A DNA stretch of 64,000 nt. Origin: Hydrogenibacillus schlegelii (GTDB lineage: Bacteria > Bacillota > Bacilli > Thermicanales > DSM-22653). The DNA lies in NCBI RefSeq assembly GCF_001653195.1, contig NZ_JXBB01000034.1, positions 62,001 through 126,000 on the forward strand, given 5' to 3'. Shown here in pieces: positions 1 to 8,280 of this stretch; the first letter of the stretch is position 1, and every line of letters starts with the position of its first letter. Under the pieces are notes generated by a model. That model saw only the letters and a program-made list of their open reading frames with translations, searched no databases and was not told where the DNA came from. Both the position numbers and the translations under genes were made by a program.

Positions 1-529
1 CCGGTCCGCCGCCGTCGCTCGTGCCGTAGGGTTCGAGCATCTGCCAAATGTCCTCTCCGTCGACCCCCGGTCCTTCGACGCCGTACGCGTCGTCGCCCGG
101 CGCTACGCCGACGATTCGCCCTTCCTCCGCCGGCCGCACCGCCCGGCCCCGGATCGCTACGTCGCGGCGCCGCTTGGCGTCGATCGCCATCTGACAATGG
201 ATGCAATATCGGGCCGTCGGCACGACCCAAAGCCGCTCCGGATCGATGGCCGACCCGCAACGCTCGCAGACGCCGTACGTTCCGTCGTCGAGCCGCCGGA
301 GGGCGGCGTCGATTTCTTCCCAGTGCGCCAGGGCATCGTGGTAGTGGGCGCTGTCTTTTTCCCGCTCGAACAGATCGCTCGCCACATCGGCGGGATGATT
401 GTCCACCTGGGAAAGCTCCGTCACCCCGGCGCGGTTTTGAAGCCCGAACCGCTCGTTCGCATCCAGCCGACGCCGGAGGGCTTCCCGTTCGGCGAGAAGA
501 AGACGCCGGTACGTCTCACGATCGGCCAT
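1..529 (-). CDS. DksA/TraR-type C4 zinc-finger protein (YteA-like), 3' end cut by window edge
   Basis: This is a partial gene. The start is an ATG at 529 behind a strong SD (AAGGAGGCGG, about 6 nt spacing), and the C-terminus runs off the window. An N-terminal charged helical region of about 75 residues (MADRETYRR...) is followed by a zinc finger with CERCG around residue 100 and CIHC around residue 122. That is the DksA/TraR C4 pattern. Bacillales carry a sporulation-associated version (YteA family) with the same helical hairpin, HPAD motif and extended C-terminus, and an NHPAD string is visible here. It is transcribed away from ileS, behind the ileS terminator. The family is certain; equivalence to yteA is likely but not proven. 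Confidence 0.8.
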   Translation of the reverse strand, partial: MADRETYRRLLLAEREALRRRLDANERFGLQNRAGVTELSQVDNHPADVASDLFEREKDSAHYHDALAHWEEIDAALRRLDDGTYGVCERCGSAIDPERLWVVPTARYCIHCQMAIDAKRRRDVAIRGRAVRPAEEGRIVGVAPGDDAYGVEGPGVDGEDIWQMLEPYGTSDGGGP

Positions 530-688
530 CGGTCCGCCTCCTTATCCCGCCTTCCTTTCCTGCGCCCGGCGATCTCCCGACGGGCCGCGACGGGCGAACC
601 GGCGCCCGACGGCGGCCGCCCCGCCTCATTCGGCAACCGGGCGACCCTTAGTCTGCCCCACCTTCCCTTCCCGAACTCCCGGCACAAC

Positions 689-718
689 AAAAAAACGGCT
701 CCGCCGGCGGCGGAACCG
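689..718 (-). terminator. Rho-independent terminator after ileS
   Basis: Read on the minus strand, a 9-bp stem (GGTTCCGCC / GGCGGAGCC, one wobble pair) is followed by a run of seven T. It lies 50 nt past the ileS stop and closes the sigG-divIVA-ileS end of the cluster. Confidence 0.85.
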
Positions 719-767
719 CAAATCACCCGCTTCGATCGCCCCTGTCGCGCCCGCTCTCCCTCCGACC

Positions 768-3551
768 TTACCGCTGCCGCGCCTGGAGCGCCTCGACCGT
801 CTCCGCACACCGGGCACAAAGCGTCGGGTGGTTCGGATGAGCCCCGACGTCTTCCAGAACCATCCAGCAGCGTTCACACTTCTTTCCGGGCGCGGTGAGG
901 ACCCGGACGGCGACGCCGCGGGCGTCGACCGCCCCCTCCGGCACCGGCGTCCCCGGCGGATGGAGCGTCACCTTCGAGACGATGAAAAGCTCCGCGAGCG
1001 TTGCCCCTTCCCCGTATCGGGACAGGGCGTCCCACGTTTCGCCGTCCGGATAGAGCTCGACGTGGGCCTCGAGAGAGTTCCCGAGCGCTTTCGCCTGCCT
1101 GGCCTCCTCCAGCGCCTTTTGCACCGCCTCCCGGACGCGAAGGAGCGGCTGAAACGCCCGAAGGAGCGCCTCATCGGCCTCGGAGGGCGCCGCCTCGGGA
1201 AAATCGACCAGCTGGACGCTTTCCGCCTTTTCCCCGGGAAGGTACGACCAGACCTCTTCCGTCGTATGCGGGAGGATCGGCGAAAGCAGGACGACGAGCG
1301 ATCGGAGCGCCTCGTGCATGAGGCTCTGCCCGCTCCGCCGCGCCGGATCGTCCGGCAGGCGGGTGTACATCCGATCTTTCGTCACATCGAGGTAAAAGGC
1401 GCTCAGATCCTGGACGCAAAACTGATGGATCTCCGTATAGACGGCATGAAAATCGTACGCCTCGTACGCCTGCCGCACCCGGGCGATGACCGCTTTGAGG
1501 CGGGCGTAGATGTAGCGATCGAGTTCCGGCCACCGCTCCGGCGGCACCCGGTCCCGGGCCGGGTCGAAATCGTAGAGGTTGCCGAGGAGGAAGCGGAACG
1601 TGTTCCGGATCTTCCGGTACACTTCGGCGATCTGCTGGAGGATCGACTCCGAGATCCGGACGTCCGCCGTATAGTCGACCGAGGCGACCCAGAGGCGGAG
1701 GATGTCGGCGCCGTAGCGGGCCATAATGTCGTTCGGGTCGACGACGTTCCCGAGCGACTTCGACATCTTCCGACCTTCCCCGTCGAGGACGAAACCGCAG
1801 CCGATGACCGTCTCGTAGGGCGCCCGACCGTAGACGGCGACCGACGTCGACAGGGACGAGTTGAACCAGCCCCTGTACTGATCCGACCCCTCGAGGTAGA
1901 CGTCCGCCGGCCACTTAAGCTCGGGGTGCGTCCGGAGAACCGCCGCGTGGGACGAGCCGGAGTCGAACCAGACGTCCATCGTGTCCGTCTCTTTGCGAAA
2001 ATGCGTCCCGCCGCAGTGCGGGCAGTGGAAACCCGGCGGAAGGAGTTCCGCGGCCGGCCGGGCGTACCACGCGTTCGACCCTTCCCGCCGGAAGATCGCG
2101 GCGACGTGCTCGATCGTCTCATCGGTGATGACCGGCCGGCCGCAGTCTTCGCAGTAGAAAATCGGGATCGGCACGCCCCAAAGCCGCTGGCGGGAGATGC
2201 ACCAGTCGCCCCGATCCCGGATCATGTTGGCGATCCGCGTCTCGCCCCACGGCGGAATCCAGCGGACGTCCTCGATCGCCCGGAGCATCGCCTCCCGGAA
2301 GCCGTCGATCGAGGCAAACCACTGCTCGGCGGCGCGGTAGATCACCGGCTGCTTCGTTCGCCAGTCGTGCGGGTACTGGTGCCGGATCGTTCCGTGATGA
2401 AGCAGGTGGCCGCTTTCGCGAAGCCGCTCGATGATGACGCCGTTTGCCTCTTCGTAAAAGAGGCCGGCAAACCCCGGCGCCTCCTCGGTAAACACGCCCC
2501 GCTCGTCGATCGGCGAAAGGATCGGGAGCCCGTAGCGGATGCCGACGTCGTAGTCCTCTTCGCCGTGTCCCGGCGCCGTGTGGACCGCGCCGGTGCCGGC
2601 GTCGAGCGTGACGTGCTCGCCGAGGACGACCGGGACGATCCGGTCGTAAAACGGATGCTTGAGCCGGACCCCCTCGAGCTCGGCCCCTTTGAAGCGGGCC
2701 ACCTCCTCCTCGAGGGCGATGCCGGTCGTCTTCTGGAAGGCCGGCACGAGCTCTCGGGCGAGAAGGAGCCGGCCGTGGGGCGACGGAAAGAGGCCGTAGC
2801 GGTAGTCCGGATGGACGGCGACCGCCTGGTTGGCCGGGAGCGTCCAAGGCGTCGTCGTCCAGATGACGATCCGATCGCCGGGCTCGAGCCGGCCCTTCCC
2901 GTCGACCACGTCGAAGGCGACGTAAATCGACGGGGACGTCTTTTCCCGGTACTCGATCTCGGCGTCGGCGAGGGCCGTCTCTGCCGACGGCGACCAGTAG
3001 ATGACCTTTTTGCCGCGGTAAATGTAGCCCCGCTTGGCCATCTCGCCGAAAACCTTGATCTGCTCCGCCTCGTACGCCGGCTCGAGCGTCACATACGGCC
3101 GCTCCCAGTCGCCCCGGACGCCGAGACGACGAAACTGCGCCGTCTGCCGTTCGATGTAGTGGAGCGCCCAATCCCGGCAGAGGTTCCGGAACGTCACCGG
3201 ATCCACCGCCTTCCGGTCGACGCCCCTTTGCGTGATCACCGCGTGCTCGATCGGCATGCCGTGGGTGTCGAACCCGGGGACGTACGGCGCGTCGTAGCCC
3301 ATCTGGGAGCGGGAACGGACGATGATGTCCTTGAGCACTTTGTTGAGCGCGTGGCCGACGTGGATGTCACCGTTGGCGTACGGCGGCCCGTCGTGAAGGA
3401 CGAACTTCGGCCGGCCCTTCGTCCGGGCCTGCACTTTCTCGTAGATCCGCATCGCGTCCCAACGGGCCTGAATTTTCGGCTCGAGCTGGGGCAGGTTCGC
3501 CCGCATCGGAAAATCGGTCCTGGGCAGGTTGAGCGTCGAGCGGTAGTCCAC
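768..3551 (-). CDS. ileS: Isoleucyl-tRNA synthetase
   Basis: It charges tRNA-Ile with isoleucine in the cytoplasm. The 927-aa length is normal for bacterial IleRS. A HIGH-type motif (HVGH) lies at about residues 64-67 and a KMSKS loop (GRKMSKSLGN) in the second half. A C-terminal zinc finger has CERC and CARC within the last 36 residues. The GTG start at 3551 was chosen because GGAGG sits 8 nt upstream and the conserved N-terminus (DYRSTLNLPRTDFPMRANL) begins there; an upstream extension of the frame lies across the promoter. It is downstream of divIVA, as in B. subtilis. It has its own sigma-A promoter at 3597-3625, and no T-box leader is visible. Confidence 0.97.
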   Translation of the reverse strand: MDYRSTLNLPRTDFPMRANLPQLEPKIQARWDAMRIYEKVQARTKGRPKFVLHDGPPYANGDIHVGHALNKVLKDIIVRSRSQMGYDAPYVPGFDTHGMPIEHAVITQRGVDRKAVDPVTFRNLCRDWALHYIERQTAQFRRLGVRGDWERPYVTLEPAYEAEQIKVFGEMAKRGYIYRGKKVIYWSPSAETALADAEIEYREKTSPSIYVAFDVVDGKGRLEPGDRIVIWTTTPWTLPANQAVAVHPDYRYGLFPSPHGRLLLARELVPAFQKTTGIALEEEVARFKGAELEGVRLKHPFYDRIVPVVLGEHVTLDAGTGAVHTAPGHGEEDYDVGIRYGLPILSPIDERGVFTEEAPGFAGLFYEEANGVIIERLRESGHLLHHGTIRHQYPHDWRTKQPVIYRAAEQWFASIDGFREAMLRAIEDVRWIPPWGETRIANMIRDRGDWCISRQRLWGVPIPIFYCEDCGRPVITDETIEHVAAIFRREGSNAWYARPAAELLPPGFHCPHCGGTHFRKETDTMDVWFDSGSSHAAVLRTHPELKWPADVYLEGSDQYRGWFNSSLSTSVAVYGRAPYETVIGCGFVLDGEGRKMSKSLGNVVDPNDIMARYGADILRLWVASVDYTADVRISESILQQIAEVYRKIRNTFRFLLGNLYDFDPARDRVPPERWPELDRYIYARLKAVIARVRQAYEAYDFHAVYTEIHQFCVQDLSAFYLDVTKDRMYTRLPDDPARRSGQSLMHEALRSLVVLLSPILPHTTEEVWSYLPGEKAESVQLVDFPEAAPSEADEALLRAFQPLLRVREAVQKALEEARQAKALGNSLEAHVELYPDGETWDALSRYGEGATLAELFIVSKVTLHPPGTPVPEGAVDARGVAVRVLTAPGKKCERCWMVLEDVGAHPNHPTLCARCAETVEALQARQR

Positions 3552-3596
3552 CGGATTCCCTCCATGTCGATCCGAAACGCCGGAAACCTTCTCCTC

Positions 3597-3625
3597 ATTA
3601 TAAGCAAGACCCGGCTTTTCGGCAA
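3597..3625 (-). promoter_or_regulatory. Sigma-A promoter of ileS
   Basis: On the minus strand TTGCCG (3620-3625) and TATAAT (3597-3602) are separated by exactly 17 bp, 46 nt upstream of the ileS GTG. The -10 is a perfect consensus. The 173-nt gap between divIVA and ileS has no T-box AGGGTGG-type signature. A G+C-rich inverted repeat (CGGCCGGCC / GGCCGGCCG) lies just upstream, near 3660-3692. Confidence 0.75.
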
Positions 3626-3724
3626 ATCGGCGTCCGCCGCCGGCCGGCCGAAGCGCCCCGCGGCCGGCCCTAATAGCGGCGCACGGCCGGCCGCCCGGGA
3701 AGGCGCTCGGCGATCGACCGGCCG

Positions 3725-4219
3725 TCACGGAAGCGTCCGCCCGTCGTCCCCGCCCTCCCGGTCGGTCAAGCTGTCCCAGTCGTTGGACCTGAGCATCTCG
3801 AGCTGGGCCTCGAGAAGCGTTCGGAAGCGGTTCCGGTAGACGGTCGCCCGCTTTTTGAGCTCCTCGATCTCGATCTGCACCTTCCGGGCCTTCGTCAGCG
3901 CTTCGTCGATGATACGGTTGGCGTTTTTTTCCGCCTCTTTCAGGATGAGCTCCGCTTCCTTCCGGGCGTTCGCCTTGAGTTCTTCCGCCGCTTCCTGGGC
4001 GACGATGATCGACTTCGAGAGCGTCTCTTCCAGATTTTCAAAATGCCGGAGGCGCTCCTCGAGCTCCGCGACGCGCTTTTTGAGCGCCTCGTTCGTCCGG
4101 AGGAGTTCGTCGTAGTCCTTGATGATCTCATTCAGAAAGTCGTTCACTTCGTCGATGTTGTAGCCCCGGAAGCTGATGGAAAATTCCTTGTTATGTATGT
4201 CAAGCGGCGTAAGCGGCAT
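3725..4219 (-). CDS. divIVA: Cell-division/polarity protein DivIVA
   Basis: DivIVA binds curved membrane at poles and septa. In spore formers it helps place division and chromosome origins. The 164-aa product starts MPLTPLDIHNKEF. The next 30 residues (SFRGYNIDEVNDFLNEI) are the conserved membrane-binding region, and a long coiled coil rich in Glu/Lys/Leu heptads runs to about residue 140. The ATG at 4219 follows an AAAGGGGAGGGG SD; an in-frame ATG at 4249 has no comparable site. It sits between ylmH and ileS, the standard Firmicute order, with 160 nt to ylmH. Confidence 0.95.
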   Translation of the reverse strand: MPLTPLDIHNKEFSISFRGYNIDEVNDFLNEIIKDYDELLRTNEALKKRVAELEERLRHFENLEETLSKSIIVAQEAAEELKANARKEAELILKEAEKNANRIIDEALTKARKVQIEIEELKKRATVYRNRFRTLLEAQLEMLRSNDWDSLTDREGGDDGRTLP

Positions 4220-4379
4220 GCCCCTCCCCTTTCTTGCCCCGTCCCGCACGTCGACGCTGAGCCTTCTTCGCCGCCGGACGAACGATCCCCCGGCCGACGC
4301 CCCCCCGATTCCCGCCCCGGGGCCGCCCCGCCGCCGGCCTCCCTCCGGCTCTGACCCGCGAAACTTTTGAACGAACGGG

Positions 4380-5189
4380 TCATCGCCGGCCGCCGAGGCG
4401 GGCGACGACGAGCCGCTCCCGGCCCGAACGGTTCGCGCCGAGCCGCTCGACGACTTCCACCCGGCCGAACCCCCGGACGGAAAGCCGATCGCCCGCCTGA
4501 AGCGGCCGGTCCGGGGCGCGTTCCGGCCGGTGGTTGACCCGGACGGCGCCGCTTTCGACGAGACGGCGGGCCTGCTCCCGCGAAAGCCGAAGCGCCCCGG
4601 CGAGCACCGCGTCGAGGCGGAGGGAGGCGACGGAAATCGTCCGGACCTCCCGTTCCGGCGCGGCGGCCGGAAGGCGGTCCTGCCAGTCGCCCGGCCGCGC
4701 CCGGACGCCGATCCGGCCGGCCCGCTCGAGGCCGATGGCGATCGCCGGGACGAGCGCCGCCGTCGTCACGATCTCCGCCCGGCCTGGGCCGAGGCGGATG
4801 TCGCCGAGCCGCTCCCGAGCAAACCCGAGGCCGAGGACGGCACCGAGGAGATCCCGGTGCCCCGGGGCGCCGAACGCCGGCGACCAGCGGACATCGACGA
4901 GGCCGAGGTCGAACGTCTCCGGATCGTCCGCCACCCAGGGGAGAGCCTCCGACGGGACAAAAAGCCCGCGCGCCCGCTCCGCCGCCGGATGGCCGCCGTA
5001 AAAGCGAACGCCGGCGCCGAGCGAACGGGCGACGAGCTCCGCCACCGACCGCTCTCCCGGGTCGAGAAACGGCGTCAGCGTCCACTCCCCCCGGTTCCGG
5101 GCCCGGCCGGCGAGGTCGGCGAGCCGGCGGGCCAGAGGCCGTTCTTCCGGATGAAGATGTTCCCAAAGGCCGTGAGGCAAATCATTCAT
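4380..5189 (-). CDS. ylmH: YlmH family S4-domain RNA-binding protein
   Basis: The product has 269 aa. The N-terminal two thirds are the YlmH-specific domain, and the last 75 residues form an S4 RNA-binding fold (RLDAVLAGALRLSREQARRLVESGAVRVNHR). Homologues bind RNA or ribosomes and are linked to division-site function and ribosome rescue. The start ATG overlaps the sepF stop by 8 nt, so the two are translationally coupled. The usual ylmG (YggT) gene between sepF and ylmH is missing. Confidence 0.9.
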   Translation of the reverse strand: MNDLPHGLWEHLHPEERPLARRLADLAGRARNRGEWTLTPFLDPGERSVAELVARSLGAGVRFYGGHPAAERARGLFVPSEALPWVADDPETFDLGLVDVRWSPAFGAPGHRDLLGAVLGLGFARERLGDIRLGPGRAEIVTTAALVPAIAIGLERAGRIGVRARPGDWQDRLPAAAPEREVRTISVASLRLDAVLAGALRLSREQARRLVESGAVRVNHRPERAPDRPLQAGDRLSVRGFGRVEVVERLGANRSGRERLVVARLGGRR

Positions 5190-5607
5190 TGGAAGCTTCC
5201 TGTTCCTCCCAGGTCGCGATTGCCCCCTGGACGTCGACCTGATCCGGCGCGAGAAGGTAGACGTCCTCGCCGAGGCGGGCGATGACGCCGTCCAGGACGT
5301 ACACCGCCCCGCTCAAAAAGTCCTTCATCCGCTGCAGGTGCTCCGGCCGGATGCGGTGGAGATTCACGATGACCGTCCGGCGGGCCCGGAGGTGATCCGC
5401 CATCTCTTTGACCTCGTTGAACGACCGCGGTTCGATCAGGACGACTTTTTGCGTCTGTCTCGCCCGGGCGTCCTCGAGGAGGGCGATGTTCGCCCGGCGG
5501 CCCGCCCGCCGGGGCTCTTCCGGCACCGGCTCCGCCGCCGTTTCGACTTCCGCTTCCGGCTCCCGCTCGTCGGCGAGGCCGAGGTAGGTCAACACCTTCT
5601 GCATCAT
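5182..5607 (-). CDS. sepF: Cell-division protein SepF
   Basis: SepF bundles FtsZ filaments and tethers them to the membrane. The 141-aa product starts MMQKVLTYLGLADE, an amphipathic membrane-targeting helix. An acidic linker and the DUF552 core follow (VVLIEPRSFNEVKEMADHL to VDVQGAIATWEE). Two adjacent ATG codons (5605-5607 first) lie behind a GGGGGAGAGG SD. It is upstream of and overlaps ylmH. ylmE, normally between ylmD and sepF, is not here; only 67 nt separate sepF from pgeF. Confidence 0.93.
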   Translation of the reverse strand: MMQKVLTYLGLADEREPEAEVETAAEPVPEEPRRAGRRANIALLEDARARQTQKVVLIEPRSFNEVKEMADHLRARRTVIVNLHRIRPEHLQRMKDFLSGAVYVLDGVIARLGEDVYLLAPDQVDVQGAIATWEEQEASNE

Positions 5608-5674
5608 GAGGCCTCTCCCCCTTTCGTCGATGCCCGAGACGCCGGGCCGGCATCCGGCCCAAGGGCGGCCGCCT

Positions 5675-6505
5675 TCAGACCGGACCGATTGGCGCGCTCT
5701 CCCGGTGACCCGGCGGAAGGGCGATGAACGCCGCCATGCGGCCCGCCGCCCGCCCGTCCCGGCGGTAGGAATAAAGGCCGGCCTCCGGCTCCGTCGTGCA
5801 TCTACGGGTCCATTCGACGCGGTGCGCCGGAATTCCTGCTTCCAGGAGGGCAAAACGATTCGTTTCGGCAAGATCCAAGCGATATTTCCCGGAACCGGTC
5901 GGACGGAGCCCCGGGACCTCCGGCCCGTACGCCGACCGAAGGGCCCCGGCGACCGGCTCATCGACTTCGTAATCGCGGCCGCAGATGCCGGGGCCGAGGT
6001 ACGCGTAGAGGTCCGCCGGCGGCACGCCGAAGGCCGTCGCAAACGCCCGCACCGCCTCGGCGGCGACGTTCGCCGCCGTCCCCCGCCAGCCGGCGTGCAC
6101 GAGGCCGACGGCCACGGCCTTAGGAGCATACAGGTAGATCGGCAGGCAGTCGGCAAAAAAGAGGACGAGGAGCGCCTCCGTCCGGGTGATGAGGCCGTCG
6201 ACGGCGTCGATCGCCGTGGCGGGATCGTCCCGGCCGCGGCCGATGTCCCCTTCGTCGACGACGGCGATCCGGTTTCCGTGGACCTGCCGGGCGCTCGTCC
6301 ACCGCTCGAACGGGACGCCGAGGCGCGCGGCGAGGGCCTGTCGGCGCCCGACGACCGCCTTCGGCGGCTCGTCATCCGAAAAAACAAAATTACCAAACGA
6401 TACCCGCGTGAGGCCGGCGACCGGTCGCCGCTCCGGCGGCACGTCGGCCGGCCAGCCGACGAGGCGAAATAGGGTGCCGTCTTCGCTCGGCCGAAGCCCG
6501 TCCAT
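5675..6505 (-). CDS. pgeF: YlmD/PgeF family protein (multicopper-oxidase-like laccase domain, purine nucleoside/peptidoglycan editing)
   Basis: This 276-aa member of the YfiH/COG1496 family has its zinc-binding catalytic residues in place: His76 in QVHG, Cys120 in FFADC and His137 in HAGWRG. E. coli YfiH is a peptidoglycan-editing factor, and other members have purine-nucleoside phosphorylase or adenosine deaminase activity, so the exact substrate cannot be read from sequence. The start ATG has AAGGAGG 9 nt upstream. A TATAAT element lies at 6544-6549, about 40 nt upstream of the start. Confidence 0.88.
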   Translation of the reverse strand: MDGLRPSEDGTLFRLVGWPADVPPERRPVAGLTRVSFGNFVFSDDEPPKAVVGRRQALAARLGVPFERWTSARQVHGNRIAVVDEGDIGRGRDDPATAIDAVDGLITRTEALLVLFFADCLPIYLYAPKAVAVGLVHAGWRGTAANVAAEAVRAFATAFGVPPADLYAYLGPGICGRDYEVDEPVAGALRSAYGPEVPGLRPTGSGKYRLDLAETNRFALLEAGIPAHRVEWTRRCTTEPEAGLYSYRRDGRAAGRMAAFIALPPGHRESAPIGPV

Positions 6506-6543
6506 CCGTCCGTTCCTCCTTGCCGGTCGGCCCGGCGCTTTTT

Positions 6544-6549
6544 ATTATA
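6544..6549 (-). promoter_or_regulatory. Candidate -10 element before pgeF
   Basis: There is a perfect TATAAT on the minus strand, 38 nt upstream of the pgeF start, in a locally A+T-rich patch. The matching -35 is poor (GTGTCA at 17 bp), so the promoter is tentative. Confidence 0.4.
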
Positions 6550-6648
6550 CCGGAGATTTCGGCGAATGACACGCCACCGAGGCGGTCCGTCGGCGAACCG
6601 ACGCCGGCGGATGCCGTCCTGCGGTGCGCCTTCCCCTCGCCGCGCCCC

Positions 6649-6987
6649 CTACGTCTTTCCCACCCGCTCCCGGCGCTCGGCGCCTTCCGGCCGCTCGCCG
6701 ACCAAAACGTCATCGAGGGAAGCGTAATCGCGGGTTTTGGGCGGGGCGCTCGTCCGGACGAGAATGACGTCGACACCGATCTTGACGATGTTTTCCCACG
6801 GCACGACGATCTCCCCGCCGCCGGTGAAAAGACCGAACAAGCGCCCGCCGGTGGGGATGATGAGCGCCCGAACCCGCCCTTCGACGAGATCGAGTTCGAG
6901 ATCCCCCACGCGGCCGAGGCGCTTGCCGTCGGCGACGTCGACGACGTCTTTGGTCTGGAATTCGGAAATTTTGATCATCCCGGTCAC
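6649..6987 (-). CDS. ylmC: YlmC/YmxH family PRC-barrel sporulation protein
   Basis: The product has about 112 aa. The core (MIKISEFQTKDVVDVADGKRLGRVGDLELD) matches the PRC-barrel YlmC/YmxH family, which is conserved in spore formers; its molecular role is not established. The C-terminal 35 residues (RTSAPPKTRDYASLDDVLVG onward) are charged. The GTG at 6987 is preferred because AGGAG lies 7 nt upstream; the ATG three codons later has no well-placed SD. A CATATAGT element at 7007-7014, resembling a mother-cell sigma -10, lies just upstream but its -35 is unclear. It follows sigG, as in B. subtilis. Confidence 0.85.
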   Translation of the reverse strand: MTGMIKISEFQTKDVVDVADGKRLGRVGDLELDLVEGRVRALIIPTGGRLFGLFTGGGEIVVPWENIVKIGVDVILVRTSAPPKTRDYASLDDVLVGERPEGAERRERVGKT

Positions 6988-7177
6988 CCGCTTTCTCCTC
7001 TCCCTCACTATATGCCGGGAGTCGGAGTCGGTGACCGATCGATCCCCGCCGCCCGTCCGGCGTTCTCCGGTGCGGCGCTCCCCGGCGTTCTGCTCCCCGC
7101 CGCCGGTCAAAACGGCCGCCGGATTTTCCCGCGCTCCGGCCTCGACCGGGCCGGGCCGGCTCGAAAGCCGGAAGGCG

Positions 7178-7960
7178 TCATTCGCCGGGCTTGACGTGTC
7201 GCTGCATCTGTCTCAGGGCGGCTTTTTCCAGGCGGGAGACCTGCGCCTGGGAGATGCCGATCTCCTCCGCCACCTCCATCTGCGTCTTCCCTTCAAAAAA
7301 GCGCTTGGCGACGATGAGCTGTTCCCGGGGCCCGAGGTCGTCGAGCGCCCGGCGGATGGCGACTTCATCGTCCCAGAACGCCTCCCGGACCTTCTCGTCC
7401 TTTACCTGGTCCATGACGTAGATCGGATCGCCGCCGTCCTGGTAGATCGGCTCAAAGAGCGACACCGGCTCCTGGATCGCCTCGAGGGCGAAGACGACCT
7501 CTTCCCGCGGCACGCCGAGCTCGGCGCTGATTTCCTCGATCGTCGGCTCCTCGCCCCGCTGAGCGGTGAGGCGATCCCGCACGGTCAGGGCCTTGTAGGC
7601 GATGTCCCGGAGGCTCCGGGAGACGCGGATCGGGGTGTTGTCCCGGAGGTAACGGCGGATTTCGCCGACGATCATCGGCACAGCGTAGGTCGAAAAGCGG
7701 ACGTTTTGGCTCAAATCAAAGTGATCGATCGCCTTCATCAGTCCGATGCAGCCGACCTGAAACAGGTCGTCGACGTTTTCCCCGCGGTTGTTGAACCGCT
7801 GGATGACCGAAAGCACCAGGCGGAGGTTGCCGTGGATGAGCTTTTCCCGAGCCGTCGGATCCCCGCGATGCATCGCTTCAAAGAGCGCCCGCATCTCCTT
7901 GTTGGAAAGAACCGGGAGCGTCGACGTGTCCACCCCGGTGATCTCCACCTTCATCCTCAC
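7178..7960 (-). CDS. sigG: RNA polymerase sigma-G (late forespore)
   Basis: Sigma-G directs late forespore transcription. The 260-aa length equals that of B. subtilis SigG. The N-terminus KVEITGVDTSTLPVLSNKEM is diagnostic. Region 2 (FNNRGENVDDLFQVGCIGLM, FSTYAVPMIVGEIRRYLRDN), region 3 and region 4.2 (FEGKTQMEVAEEIGISQAQ) are intact. The GTG at 7960 was chosen for GGGAGG 8 nt upstream and for length; an ATG two codons later is possible. It is preceded by its own sigma-F-type promoter at 8068-8096 with a leader of about 100 nt. Confidence 0.96.
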   Translation of the reverse strand: MRMKVEITGVDTSTLPVLSNKEMRALFEAMHRGDPTAREKLIHGNLRLVLSVIQRFNNRGENVDDLFQVGCIGLMKAIDHFDLSQNVRFSTYAVPMIVGEIRRYLRDNTPIRVSRSLRDIAYKALTVRDRLTAQRGEEPTIEEISAELGVPREEVVFALEAIQEPVSLFEPIYQDGGDPIYVMDQVKDEKVREAFWDDEVAIRRALDDLGPREQLIVAKRFFEGKTQMEVAEEIGISQAQVSRLEKAALRQMQRHVKPGE

Positions 7961-8067
7961 GCGACGTCCCTCCCAGGCGTTGCCGCCGGCTTGACCGTCC
8001 GGCGCCCCCGCCGTCCGGCGCCGGGCCGCACGCCGCTCGCCGCCCGAGCGCATCGAAGCGCTGCCTA

Positions 8068-8096
8068 AAGTATCCCCTGCCCGGCGCATTTCATAC
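8068..8096 (-). promoter_or_regulatory. Sigma-F-type promoter of sigG
   Basis: On the minus strand GTATG (8092-8096) is followed after 14 bp by GGGGATACTT (8068-8077). This fits the sigma-F consensus GYATA-N15-GGNNANANT. In B. subtilis sigG is transcribed by sigma-F from its own promoter between sigE and sigG, so position and sequence agree. The rest of the 320-nt sigE-sigG gap (7961-8280) holds G+C-rich hairpins, including a weak GGACC/GGTCC stem near 8245-8262 that may end the spoIIG message. No gene is seen there. Confidence 0.65.
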
Positions 8097-8280
8097 GCTT
8101 CGGAAGGGCGACCGAAAAGCGGCAGGCGGCAACCTGAGAAAGCGACGGCGCCGTCATCGAAGCGGCGGCAAAGCCCCGGGAGGGGCGCCGGGGAATCGCG
8201 CCGCCGAAGGGGCGCCGGTCAAGCCGGCGGAGAGAGCCGGAAAGGACCGGCGAAGGTCCGGGCGCCGCGGCAAAGCGCCT

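Noticed and set aside
3640-3700. G+C-rich inverted repeat between divIVA and ileS as a terminator
   Set aside because: No T-run follows on the minus strand; in this base composition CGGCCGGCC repeats arise easily.
828-3839. A roughly 1000-codon open frame on the plus strand opposite ileS
   Set aside because: It is the antisense of a certain essential gene, its translation is Arg/Pro/Asp-rich with no motifs, and such long shadows are expected in G+C-rich DNA.
8230-8280. Strong terminator directly after sigE
   Set aside because: Only a 5-bp GGACC/GGTCC stem with a short T-run is present; too weak to call as a feature.
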